A DNA stretch of 64,000 nt, from NCBI RefSeq assembly GCF_040436345.1, contig NC_133221.1, positions 20,705,165 to 20,769,164 on the forward strand, written 5' to 3'. A program made the translations under genes and the position numbers. The notes below the pieces were generated by a model. That model did not search any database and was not told where the DNA came from. It saw only the letters and a program-made list of their open reading frames with translations. This stretch comes from Pagrus major (taxonomy: Eukaryota; Chordata; Actinopteri; Spariformes; Sparidae). Of the stretch, positions 48,601-61,600 are shown piece after piece (the first letter of the stretch is position 1; every line of letters begins with the position of its first letter).

Positions 48601-49144
48601 CTTTGTGCCACTGAGGTGAAAGAGTTTACACAACGGAAAGAAAGGCAATTCAACTGTGAAATAGGCTGCTTTCCTGTTTTGCTGTAGTGTGACAGTCCAA
48701 AAACATGTGTTTTGTTTTGACTTTGTTTATCTGTGTCACCAAGTGTCTTCTTTGGGGAATTTTCAGTTTTAAAGGCTTTTGATAAAATCTTGCTTGATCC
48801 ACTGATTTCTCAAGCATTTATCCAAAATCTGTCTTATTTTTTACAAGAAACTCAATGTGAGTAAAGAAAAGGCTCAAATTTCCTTTAAACGATAAAAAGT
48901 CAGTAAGAGGTCATTCAACGGATCGCTGATACGGATAAAAAACAAAAAACTGGCTGTTGTTCAATCTGTTGTTTTAATGGCACTGATTAAATTTTGGACC
49001 ATCTGGTTTGTTTTTCCTTCTTTGTAGGAGACCTACCTTATGAAGCACATGTCCAAACACACGGTGGTGGAGCACCTAGTGAGCCACCAGTCGCCTCAGA
49101 GGACCGAGTCCCCAAGCATCCCCATCCGCATCTCCCTAATCTGA
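42689..49144 (+). CDS. znf362: Zinc finger protein 362 (six C2H2 fingers)
   Basis: Nuclear C2H2 DNA-binding protein of the ZNF362/ZNF384 family, related to fly rotund/squeeze. Coding exons: 42689-42751, 43033-43282, 43404-43508, 45163-45481 (or from 45124), 46107-46331, 46911-46989, 47081-47239 and 49028-49144. This gives 438 aa (451 with the upstream acceptor). The N-terminus MAEPRFNNPYFWPPPP, LINKIKEQLMAEKI and C-terminal IPIRISLI identify ZNF362 rather than ZNF384. A basic GRKKIKAEN motif precedes the fingers. The fingers run from CKVCPLTF through CPHCSKTF, CSYCENSF, CAHPGCEKAF and CPNCYRAY to CCSMCGRAY; the linkers include HTGDRPYKC. Start chosen: ATG two bases after the exon acceptor. 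An extra upstream coding exon is possible. Confidence 0.93.
43985..44095. mobile_element. Fragment of a 'GGGCCCAACCGATA' teleost repeat
   Basis: Contains GGGCCCAACCGATACTC and 'CCAATATTAGGGAGTAAAAA', a recurrent teleost element. A relative may be at about 63145-63210. Confidence 0.5.
47851..48130. mobile_element. AGGGCTGCAAC-type teleost element copy
   Basis: Starts AGAGCTGAAACGATTAATTG and ends TTGTTGCAGCCC, the inverted terminal counterpart. Internal parts match the copy at 429-736. In znf362 intron 8. Confidence 0.7.
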
Positions 49145-51250
49145 GCTCCCCAGGCGCTCAGCAGCAGGTCAGATTCAGAGTCTAGGAGCTGGAGCTTACG
49201 AGGCCGTGCACCCACAGCCATCTACATAAGGCTTACATTAGCATTATGACAGCTGACATAAGCATTCAGTAAACAGGCTGCCTCCATCCATCTCGACACA
49301 GGCCGTCTGTCAGAAACGAGCACAGCGTTATTTTGTGAATGTAACAACACAGCTAGATGTTGTCCGGAGGATCGAGTGGCAAAGAATGTCTTGCGTCAGA
49401 TTTAATAAGCACTTTCGTAAGCGTCATGTAAAACTGGCGGATGCATTGGCCATCAGAAATGTTTTAGTTTAGTTTTTTTTTTTTTTTTCCTCTTCCATGT
49501 AATGGGTTTCCAAAATGTGCCAGATGATATTTGCCCTTATAAAGAATTGAGAAAGTAGATAAAAAAAAAAGGAAATGTTTGCTGGGTGTATTCTGGAGAC
49601 ATCCAAAGATAATCTTCAAGCACTTTTAGGCCGCGTGGTTTTGGCTCAAATTGTTTCAATCTCGTCAGATGGAAAATGCCAAAGGGCATTACTTGTGGCA
49701 GCTAAGAGTACTGACTGTGTATAAATACCAGTCTTTGTTTGTTATTTTGTTTTTACTCACATTTACAGGGTCATCTAAATTTGAAGAAAGGCAATCGGTA
49801 GATGACAATTGAAACATTTAATGATTGTATTAAAGAAGTTGTATTATTGACTTTGGGAGGCAAAAAAAAAAAAAAAATCGAGCTACATGTAAGGGAAGAA
49901 AGATGAATGTTTTTTTTAATTTCCAAAATCTTTCACTCCATATTTGATGTTCACCTTTTAATGGCACCTTGATGATCATGGCGTATGATCAAAGAAACAC
50001 TGCTTTTTACATTCTCCTCACGTCCCATTTTCTAGTGCCATATGTATGAACCTTGTCGGGGTTTAAAGAGAAAGCAAATCTTGTTATTATTATCGTGTGT
50101 GTCTGGTTTCTCGACTCAGCTAGGCTTTGAATCTTGTTTTCGAAAGTATTAGAGTTTGAATACGTTGCACATGTGTCAGTGCCAGCTCTACTCTGCTCAG
50201 CCCTACTTTTAAAACACACCTCAGCTGAAAGTAAATTTTACTCGAGAGGTAAATTTTTAAGCCTAAACATTGGACCAAAATGTGAAGTTACTGTACAGCT
50301 ACTCTGACCCAGTTAAGTATTTTTTTAAATCCTTAATAAGCTTTACCCATTTGGAATAAACTGCAGTATAAGTCATATTCCACAGGTCTATATTATGAGT
50401 TTATGTGGAGATGATGCTTCTCCCTTTTTATTTTATTTTTTTCTTCTTAGTATTCTTTTTATTGTACACAGTATTGTTTGTTGTATTTTTACTGTAACTT
50501 TAACCTCCGGATGGTACTAATAGGGTACCCTGTATTCTTCAGGGCACTTGAGAAAAGGTGCTACGGCTAGACGTTAACGTTGGAGACGGAACTGAGAATA
50601 ATGTAAAATACATATACAGTATATAGTATGTTTTCAAAAGAATAAAAGCTTATTACTCAAGCCACTGGCCTGAAAAACAGACATTTACGCCAACAACAGA
50701 CCCTGCCTCTTCAACTTACTCTCTCTCTTTCGAGATAATGGGAAAATGTACATGTTGCTGTACTGTAAAACATGTTACTCATTTATAGTACCTAACTTTA
50801 AGTTTTCATAAACACGTTCTGTTTGGGTTTTTGTAAAAGTTTATGTATGAACTTACTGTAATTATTTTAGTCTACCCGTATGTTATTAATATTCATGTTT
50901 TATATCAGTTATTTTACATGTAAGCCTTAACTGTTTTATCATCCCATTTCCATTACTCTGTATTGTGTTCTGCAGTATTCAGTCGTGTAAACATTTAATT
51001 TCTTTTCTTCCGCATGGAGTTCCTGAGCTGTAATCTGTATGATAACTGTTTAACCCATGTTCTCTATGAAAAGATATTGCGTAGATTTATTACACTTTTT
51101 CCTGTCTTGCATTGTGGTTTCATATACAGTTTCTAGACAACTAAATATGCACAGCCAAGACTGAGAAGTTAAACTAAGGTTATCAATGTTTAAAAAAGGA
51201 AAAAAAAGCTTTGTATCTTTACCTTGTTTAATAAACAGACTGTTATAAAT
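49145..51250 (+). other. znf362: znf362 3'UTR
   Basis: No coding frame continues past the stop. AATAAA occurs at 50641-50646 and 51230-51235, suggesting alternative 3' ends of about 1.5 and 2.1 kb. Several poly-A/poly-T runs are inside. Confidence 0.6.
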
Positions 51251-52671
51251 TCATCACTGATAAACCATTTTTTAAAGGGCAAAATGAAGGGAAAAAATCA
51301 AGGATTAAGTTTGTTTTTATTCACTTTTATTTATGAAAATATTTTTATGTTTAAAAATGTATTTACACAGATACAACAAAAGTTTCTTGTCCATTCGATC
51401 TCAGTTTACATGTCTGTCACAAACAGGCTTTTGTTATTCACGCAGCAGCAAGATAAAGTTAAACACTTCATCATTTCAGGCACATTGAAGACAAACAGAC
51501 GTACGTTTCCACAGTGTACAGCTCCTATTATTGACACAAATGATAATAATAGTGGTATGAAATGGTTAATGTGTATTTTACTCCCGTGTCACACACAGCT
51601 CTTTGTACAAGAGCACAAGTACTTCTGATTGAGCCTCCCTGGAGGAAACCGCTGAGGTTGACCAATGTCACAAAAACAGCTCAGAATGCTTAAAATAGAC
51701 AAAAACAGCTCCTGGAATTCTGTGGCTTTTTATTTTGGCTGTTTTTAAACTACAAGCAAAGCTGTACGTTGTAAATACTGGAGCGACTACAGCTGATGAG
51801 CAATTGGAGTGACAGATCTCAGACAGGACCCCAGTATTTAGTTATTAAACATAAAGTGGGTCCACAGTATTATCAATGTTTTATATACTGCAAGTATGAT
51901 TTTGTAACCTTGTAAAAATGCTGATGTGTTCTAAGATTTTTTTGACACAGTAAAACTATAAAGGTGATTTTTCATTGAAAACACTGGAGAGATTAAATTT
52001 AACCAAAGGAAAATATGTCCCTTTGATATACTGTTACACCCACTGTCATATTCCACTGCTACATTTTCCCAAAATGTAAACACATGTAAAAGTTGTCATA
52101 AAGTGCTCAGTTTAAAGTACTCTCATTCAAATCACCCTCATGAAATGTCTTTTTGACATTCACATTGTCTCATACATTACTTTTTTTCAAAAATTATTAT
52201 AATCTTTCCCATAAACAAACTCAAAACTTTCAAGCATTCTGATTAGTTTTGGTGTGCTGACGCAAACAACTGACCAACTCCAGACGTATGCAAGATTGTG
52301 CCACAAGTTCTAAATCAATTCTCCCCCTGCATCCTGTTTCCTTTAAAATATGTCATAAAAAAATTGATTGACACTTGCACTGGCTTTTACAAATTTGCCC
52401 AAATGTTCACCCTCATTCTGAACCTGGATCAAAAAACAGTACTTTCAAGCCAAACGAGAATCTGTTTTGCAATACAAAAGAGAAATCACCCTGAGCACAA
52501 CTGCAGTGGAAGCTCCCTTTCATTATTACTGCCTTTTAATGAGGATTATTTGCATTCTACATATTTTATCACTCCTTTATTCAGATTTTTGTCTCTAGTG
52601 GAAGTGGGCGGATTCTGTAGGACGACACTCTTCCTCGCTGCTCTTGCAAACACAGGCTACAACCTCCCAAC
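51250..52671 (-). other. Convergent 3' interval; possible ccdc30 3'UTR
   Basis: Minus-strand AATAAA motifs are at 52576-52581 (91 bp past the ccdc30 stop) and 51316-51321. Use of the second would bring the ccdc30 3' end to within about 100 bp of that of znf362. No other gene was seen. Confidence 0.4.
52576..52581 (-). terminator. ccdc30: Candidate ccdc30 polyadenylation signal
   Basis: AATAAA on the minus strand, 91 bp downstream of the stop codon. Confidence 0.45.
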
Positions 52672-55600
52672 TCATACCTGCTCGCTGTTATTAGAGCTCT
52701 CCTCTGTGCCTTTGGTGTCTGGAGGAACCAATGGGGAGGTGAGGTTCAGGTAGCCCTGCTCTGACGGGTGATGTGCTGAGACGGACGCCCGGTTGCCATC
52801 CACTACCATGCGCTCGCCCACCTTCACACGACAGATTGCGTCCAGGATGTCCAGTGGGTCACACGGACCTGACGTCAGGCTGGTAACACAAGCGCACACA
52901 TAAGCATCAGCTGATATGTAAACCTACGTAACGAGAAAATGAAGAGAACACTTCTCTGACTGCCTTACCTTAACGTGGATGTGTGCAGGATGCCATCACA
53001 CAGACTCTCAGAGGGGAGCACCTTCTTGGTGTTCTGTTGAGTGTGTAAACCATTCATGATCAAAACACATCAGTGTTTTCATTACAGTAAAAAAAGGGAC
53101 ATGTCACCCATTTTTCATAAGGTCAAGCCATTTCTCTTACCTTGAAACCATAAAGCCTGAGCCGTGATATATTCCTCCTTGCACCATTTTCAAGCAAACG
53201 GTAAACACTTCAATTAGAAATTCCTTATCCCGTAATATTAATGCTGTATGAGTGGCATGTCCCATTGAGGCATAAGAGTATGATGTTACCTCCAGGCTGT
53301 AGTACGACTGGACGTTTCTCAAGGCTCGCTCTAAGGAACTGACTTGATTGGAGAGCTTCAGCGTTCGATCCTGAAGTTGTCTGTTTTCCACTTCTAAGAC
53401 ATTGACCCTAGAGCACAGATTGAAAGAAAATTGTTTGCCAACTGTTTTGATAGTCTCTTAATCATTTAAGTTTGTTTTTTTTTCAAATATTTGCTGGTTC
53501 CAGCTTCTTAAATGTGAGAATTTGCTGCTTTCCTTTGTCATTTATGACAGTAAATGAAGACTCTTTTGGTTTTGGGCTGTTGGTTGGACACAAGAGGCTA
53601 TTTGAAGATGTCACTTTGGGCTCTGGGAAATTGTGATGACATTTTCTTGACATTTCACAGACTAAATAATAAATCATGAAAATAATTGACAAATTGTCCT
53701 TTAAGACCTCAGACATACATGCAGATTAATGATAAGTTTAAGTTGACGATGAAAATTGTTATTTTCTTGTGATATAGTTCACAAGGCATCTAAACAAACT
53801 AGGGGAGAAACATAGAATAAACCCCATGAGTCACTGGTCTGACAGCAGTAATGAGACACTTCAGTCAACTTGTATATGAAGATTTGATATCCAATCATAA
53901 TACCTTAGCAGCAGGTGTGTGTGTAAAAAGTAATTCACTCGTGATTCATTGAGATACCTGTGTTGGACCGTGGAGGCCGTCCTCATGCCTTGGCTGCCCA
54001 TTTCCTCTGCCTCACTTATCTTCCGCAGTAGCTCCCTCTTCTCCTCCAAAAGCTTCTCATTTTCCTCCGTCACTGTGTGGATCCTCTCCTTCTCCTGAAA
54101 AATGGAAGGAAGATTCAAAAACAGACATATTTATCTGGCACAAACATCTCATAGTTGGCAGTAAGGGGACTCAGGTGATGTTCGGTTGTGCATCGTGTTT
54201 GTGACCTTGTGTGAAAGGCTGGAGGCCAACAGCAGGTCGTTCTCCAGTTTCTGGATGACACGGTCCCTCTGTGCAGTCACCTTGAGGAAGACCTGCTTGG
54301 CCTGGCGCAGCTTGGTCTTGTGCTGACTCTGCTTTTCGTTGTACTTCCTGGTTAGAGGAGAAGAGGAAGTTAATCACAGAAAGGAACGTTAGCCAGTGTC
54401 CCAGAGTTCATTTAATAATATTTGTCTCACCTGACGTGTGTGTCCAGTTGGAGAAGAACCTGCTGCAGCTCCCCCTGCAGTCTGTCACAGTCCTGCTGAC
54501 TGGCCACCAAGTCCTCCTGCAGTCTGTGGCTCGACTTCTGACCGTCTCTCACCTGCAGGACACAAGTGAAACATGCACTTTACTCTAAATTCAAACAGGA
54601 TTTAACACATTTTGAGGAATTTATAAACATGAAAATATAAACAATACATATGGCCAGCGTTTTAATGTGAAGACTGTGTACAATGACCTTGTAAAAATGA
54701 TGGCCAAAAGTCAAACAGTACTAAATGATCACAGTTTTTGAAAAAGGATGACAACATATTGACTACAGTGAAAAAAAACTTTGTATCACCCTGCTTGTGG
54801 AAATTTACTGAGTGGAGCCACAGACTGAAACCTAAAAACAGCTCAAGATTAGAAGTAGAGATTAAGTGATAGAGCTCACAGACTTTACACACATTGTTTT
54901 GGATGTCAGCACAACACCACTGAAAAAACAAGGTGTCACTTTGTGTCACACTACTACTATGAATAACTGACGAGAACTTGTACTTGGAAAATACAGAAAA
55001 GTTTTCAATACTGGTCAGAAAGAAACATCCAAAAGATAATGAGCAGCACAAGTTACATGGAAAAGCACATGCTGAGAACTTGTCAATGGATATAAGCTGT
55101 GAATCATGTTTGATCAGAATTTTGGAAGGTATGTGAAACAGATAAATTGGGAGCATGAAAGGTGACTGAGGTGTCAGCTGCTGTCGTTTACCTCCTCTCT
55201 GGCCTTGCTAATCTCAGCCTCCAGGATTGCCAGTCGGGTCTCCAGCTGCTGGACACGGTGGCTGAGCTCTGCATTGGTCCTGGTCATGGAGGCCTCCTTT
55301 AGCCTCAGGGAGCGCACCTGCTGCTGAAGCTCCTCCTCACGCTGCTCCAACAGCCTCCTGAAATAGTAAATGGAAGAGGGGATGGATAAAGGGATGATCA
55401 ACAAAAACTGTGCCGTAAAACCTGCAACTACTACAGGCTTGGGTAGCGTGAGCTACACCGCAGTTTGTGTGACCTGGTGATGTGCTCCTCCTGCTGCTTG
55501 GCTCTCAGGGCTGACAGGGTGTCAGACAGATCCCTGCTGTCTCTCTCGAGGCGGCTGCTCTCCCCGGCCCGGGCTTCTTCCACGCGCAGCTGGTGCTGGG

Positions 55601-58600
55601 CACTCTTTAGCTGCTGCTGAAGCTCTAACACCTGCCATCACAACAGAGCCACAGGCTTCACTCAGTGACACAAGACATGACAAAATGAAGCCCCTGACCT
55701 CCCACTCACTTCAAGAGTATCCCAGGATTTCCTGAAGGTGTCTATATTATTCACAAATAACCCTGAATAAGAGTTACGGCAAGTAAAGTAGAATATGTTT
55801 TACGACATCGCTACAGAAACAAGAATCACATCCCAACGTTTTCTTCATAAGCTGAGGGGCAACTGTTTCTTCTGCATACTCATGAGGATCATCTTTATTA
55901 AACCTCATGGGCAAACTAGGTCACAGAAATCATACCACAATAAATGAAGTGTAAGTATTAGAATGTATTGTTATGTATAAAGATAGATCATAATAATTAG
56001 CCAATTGCAATATCACATCTTAAGCCAATGACAAATTGCAACATAAAGGAGCAACAGATTTGATTTCAGATTAGATGAAGTTGTTGACCCCTGCGGAGGA
56101 TTTGCAGCAGCCCTGACCATCTTGTCAGCAGCTATGAGCCGCGCCCTCTCAGCCTGCAGGTCCTCCTGCAGAGTGGTGGTGGCACTGCGGTTTGTACAGT
56201 TCCGTGCCAGCTCCAGCTCCAATTCCCTGATTTTCTGCTGCTGACGTTCACACTCGGCCGCCTGAGTATGGACGCTCTGCTCCACCTGGACCAGCTTGGT
56301 CTGGACCTGCTTCAGCTCTGCACAAAGCTGAAGGAAAAAACAGGGACATATGGTTAACAACTATTCTGACAATCAGAACTTTTTGTTTACTGTTATGTTG
56401 AGGTTGCAGTTTCACATTTGCTCACAGTAATTCATGTCACAGTGATGTGACTGGGTGACTAAGAGAGTGAGAAGGATGTTGGTTAAATGAGAAAGGTCAG
56501 AGGCATTCAGGAAATTCCAGATGTACAGTTATGTAATTGGGTTCCGACCTTGAGTTTTTCCTGGTCCAGCAGGGTGTTGTGTCTCTTCAGGTCCATGCTC
56601 TTCTCCTTCTCGTAGCGCAGCTCTCTCTCTGCTGAGGTGAACAGGCTCTGGGCCCTCTGGAGGTCCTGCTTCATCTGTTTAGCCTCCTCTGCCTTCTGGC
56701 TCAGCACTAAGTCCTGGGACTGAAGAGGGCAGCAGAACTTATTAGATTAAAATTTATTTGGGCTGTTATGAATCAAGCCAAATTCCACATGTGATCATTT
56801 TAATTAAGAGTCAAATTCCATAAAAAGAATAATATACTGCTGGAATCGGGAAACCTGTAGCTTTTGTGTTAATTATCATCAGTCCAGATTACAGATGGAC
56901 AAATATGTAACTACACTATAGTTACTTTGTCAAAGATTACTTGATTACATTTTCTATGACTTTCTTCAAAATATGAACATTTTTAAAGATCATACTGATA
57001 ACATTTTTATGGAGACAAATCTTTTTTTTAAATAATACATCTACAGAGCTTGTAGAAAGGTACATAACTAAAGTATCTCTTTTCCTTAAAACATTATTAC
57101 GATTGTGGATTAATCATTTTAAAAGGTTTGTTGGGTCCAAAATTATTGCTTTGTTTATCTCTGTGTAAGAATTCTGAAAGTTTGTTTGAGATTCTAACAA
57201 GGTTTGAGCTGATAGTATAATGCCACTGGAATCATGTGATATCTGTGTTTTGTCACTGATCAACAGTCTTGGTAGCTGCCGGTGTGTGGGGAAAAAAAAT
57301 ACAAATGGCTGATTTCTGACAGTATGCACCCAGCATACTGTATTGCCTTTCCTTCTTAAAAAAAGAAGCAGCAAGAAAAGTGTCCCATATGAAGAGAGAA
57401 AAGAATATTTGAGAAATTCTAATTTTTGTGGGTGAATACATTAGGGTGCAATATTTTCAAATTTTGATTTTGATGTGATCCCAAAGTATCCAATGGATTA
57501 CGTTACTATCTACAAAAATTGCCATGTAAATTGTACTCAGTAAACAAACACATTTCAAAGTGATCTGACCCAACACTGGAAACTAAAACTCACAAACTAA
57601 AACTGGACTACACGAACAGCAACAGGATGTGCTGTGATCATACGTACCTTGACGTGTGCCTGAGCTTCACTGACCTGAGCCTGTAGGGCCAGTTGGTGCT
57701 GGGAGGCCAGCTTCCGCTCCTCCCCCAGTTTGGTCTGCAGATGATTCAGCTCCTGCTTCAGACATGAGACCTACGAACACACAACACACACACACCACAC
57801 ACACATATGAATCATATGTGATTTTGGCACAGGAAATCCCCTTTGTGCTTGTCTCCCTCTACAAGCAGGTCAAAGGTCGGGAACAGCTTCAGTCTTTGAG
57901 CTGGATCCAGTGCCTTACTCATGGACAGCAGCACTTTGAACTGTAATGTTAGAGGACATTCTTCTCCACCCTGTTACCCCAATTTCTGACATCTTAATAA
58001 CAGTCAACACAAGATGATTTCACATATGAACCTTTTTACAAATCAAATGACCTGATCAAAGAACATGTAATCAAGTTACCTGTTCCATGTACTCATCCTT
58101 GCTCCTCTCCACTGGATTAAGCCTAGTTTCTACGTGAGCTGTGTGCAGTTCAGGTGTCTGGCTTCTAATAGGTGCTTTCATTGTAGAGGAGAGCTGCTCT
58201 TGATGCCACTTGAGCTGCTCTTTGAGGCGCTGTATCTCGAGCTCCAGTCTCTCTCTTTCCCCCTCAGCTGTCAGCTTCTCCTGGACGCTGGAGCTCAGCT
58301 TGGCCCGGAGCTCAGCAGTCTGCCGTCGCTCAGCATCCATCTCAGACCTGTGAAATATGCACACTTATGCAAAACGTACAAGATCTGGTGCTCCGGTCCT
58401 GTATTGTGACCGGCCATGAAACAAGATAGAAGCGCTAGTTGCAGCAGTACTACCACTTACTAAAACACTACTTTATGAGCCAATACATTTTGCACTATAA
58501 ACTCTGGGCTGATAACAACCTCAAGGCGTCGTGTGCTGTCTGGAGGCTGTTGAGTTCAGCAATTAGCCCGTCAGCCTGCACCTGGAGCTGGTCCACCTGA

Positions 58601-61600
58601 AGCCTGTTTTCCCTGAGGTCTTCCTGGGTCCGGTTACCATCCTTGAAGCGTTCCAGCTCGCTCTGGAGGCGGCTGTGGGCACGCTCCATCTGGGCCACCT
58701 GTAAGGCAGAAGGGCAAAGACAGAAAGGTGAAGAGAGATTAATTTTAGAGGTATACATGTCAAAATTGTTGACACTGAATATACACAATGTTCTTTTTAT
58801 GTTCATCTGTTTTAATGCACCCTTTTGTATGCAAACACTAATTCTTTGTCAATAATTGCAGTGGAAATATGTTTGCGTATTAACATTATGCTTCACCTGT
58901 TTATTTTATCTAAGGGTATACTGTTTGTTTGCATTTCTGACTAATGCAAGGTGTCAGAGTTGGAAAGCAGACTTATACGTAGAATTAACAAACCTTTTCC
59001 TCCAGAACTGCTTTCTCCCCTTTGACTTGGGTGAGGCTCTTGATGAGTGTTTTCCCTTGTTGGCATTCTGTCTGAAGACTGTTGACCTCAAGTCTCAGCT
59101 TCTTCCGCTCTCTTTCACCGATCTGCAAAGCCTTTGGTGCAGAGAAAGGTGGAAATAAGTTACAGTTAATAATAAGTTAATAAGAAACAGTTCTTTCTCT
59201 CGTATGTATGGTTTTTACCTCTTTGTCCTTTTTGAGGGCAGCCTGGGCAGCACTGAGGTCTACCTCCAGCTGTTTCCTCCAGTCCTTCTCCTCGGTCAGA
59301 CGAGCCTCTAGCAGAGCCAACCTCTCCTGGCTGCTGTCCCTCAGGTGCTTCATACATGGTGACAGGAAAATACATAGCATTTCTAGGCTGCACTGAGTCA
59401 TGGAATTTAAAGTATTTGACCTCTTGATGTATCATTATTTAATCCCTGCAGGCTGAGGTCTGGAGTTCAAGATTTATTCCTCTTTGACACATTTCACTTT
59501 CTATTTATGGAAATATCAGGAGATCTGAATTGTAAGGATTTCACTTTTGTATTTCTATTTGTGTCCAAATGAGATCATTTTGGTCAAACTTGGGATACGG
59601 TAACAGTTTCCTCTGATTTTATGCAGCACAGGTAAATGGCCATACTTGTCTCTTTCCTGTCCTGTGAACAATTAAAACTTTATTTTATGCATTTTAAGCA
59701 CAAGGATTACACCTCTTTCTACTTGAAGAATCTAAATCGTATATATCTTTTTTAATATGAGGACATTAATGATATATTCAAAAGGGAGTCATTTCTCACC
59801 AGCTGTAAGTAGGACTCAGTGGATTTGACGTCTTCTCCATTCTTCAGCACTTTCTCTTGGGCATCCTGCTTCTTCAGCTCTGCCTCCAGGCCTTTGATCT
59901 GCATTGACAGGTTAAGATTATTTTTCAGGAATTAGAGAGACAACTGTTTCAAAGTCAGGTCAGAGACTAAATTATTTAAGGACTAGCATTAACGAACATT
60001 TGTGAAACTAACTGCCTTCCACTTCCCAGGTGAAATGCTTCTAAACCACACAAATGATCCATCGCTCTTTCATCCAGTGTAGAAAATGAACAGAGATTTT
60101 GAGCAGGAATTTAGTGCAACTAATTACTCTTCTGTGGAGTCCCTCCAGTTCTCCCTCGTGGCGATGCCTCTCCTCCTTGCTGGCATTCTGAGCCTCCCCC
60201 AGCAGTGCCTCCAGCTCCTCGTTCCTCTCCTCCAGCTCTTCCTGGCCCTTGCGTAGCCTCTGGAGTTGCCGTTGCAGCTCCCTCACCTGTACAAGCCCGT
60301 CTTCCATCGCTTCACGACACCTGACAGGGAATGATGGTGATTGAATTCAGAAAGAGTAGGTGGGAACTTTATCACATTATTAACCGGGGGCAGTTGTTGG
60401 GGAATTAAAGTATCTACCGTTTGTGAATGTAATCCTTTTCATTGCCGGACTGACTGTTTTGTGGATCACTGTTAATGCTCTGGTCTTTTTGATCCTCTTT
60501 GGCAACAACATCTTGGTCTGCTGACTGGACAAACACAAGACCAAACAATGCCAGGCTGCTGCAACAACATTTATTTTTTATTTTAATGAAGAAAATTTGT
60601 AAAATACCAACCTGGTCCAAGAGATTTTTTTTCTCAGACTCTAAAGTGCGGACTCTCTCCCTCAGAGCTCTGTTCTCGACATCTAGTCTGTCATTTTGCT
60701 CTTTGGCTCGCTGCAGCTTCATCATATCTGTGAAGAGACAAAACCATGACCATGAATATCTATGAACAATTCAACTAGACATCAAATTGTATTTTTGTTT
60801 CTGTCTTGTTTTGTATTTTAAAACCTTATTACAATATTACACACTTACTGCACGCAGTAATTATGATGATCAATTCGTCCAGAATGACGGATTAATGAAG
60901 GCGAAGGTAGTGAATGTTTTTTCTTGAAACATTTGCATGTTTGAATGTGCTTATAAAGCGAACCACATGAAACATCTTAACAAACTCAAGGGACTTTCTG
61001 TCAGGACTAATGTTGCATTAGTGACTTTGTCCATCTGTCTGGTTATGTAACAGTGTTTACTAACTGAATGTCTTGCCAAATTATAAATGCATATGGCAGG
61101 AGATTTGATTGAGCCTCCTCAGAAAAGTTAAAGATTCAGCCAAAATACAACCAGTATGGAGAAACTGGGAGAACACCAACATAGTCAAACATTTTGCTCC
61201 AGTCTGATATTATTTTATAAGGGGAATAATAGAGGATCCTTTGATAGGAATGTCTGAAATTAATAGCAAGTAAATTAACTTTCTAGTTGGGTAGTGTCTC
61301 TAGTAATAACTTCTTTAAAATATTTCAAAAAGAATTCAAAAGAATAATTGATCATCTGATTTTTCAGTCAGTAATCAGTAATATCAAAAAAATATCCAAC
61401 CCTACAGGCAAGTCTCAACCATAATATGACCCACCATTTTTAACAACTCTCCATTCATCCAGAATTGTAGATCAGTAAAATGAAATCTCCAAACAATGTG
61501 GCTGGTGTTAATGTCGCACACTGAGTGGCACGTTTTTTTTCCTAAGTTCACACCAAAGTCTGTCTCACCACAGTGTTTCAGTTTCTCCACTTCCTTCCTC

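Noticed and set aside
42689-49144. ZNF384 as the identity of the zinc finger gene
   Set aside because: The start MAEPRFNNPYFWPPPP and end IPIRISLI fit ZNF362; ZNF384 has a long Gln/Ala-rich tail that is absent here.
51224-51628. 134-codon plus-strand frame beyond the last znf362 poly(A) signal
   Set aside because: Low-complexity composition, no splice or domain support; probably convergent 3'UTR sequence.
52298-52753. 151-codon plus-strand frame
   Set aside because: Its right part is antisense to the last ccdc30 coding exon; no protein resemblance.
54662-55156. 164-codon minus-strand frame in a ccdc30 intron
   Set aside because: Phe/Ser/Leu-rich, lacks splice sites, and the flanking exons 55192 and 54552 join in phase without it. 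It may be repeat-derived, but no transposon domain was recognised.
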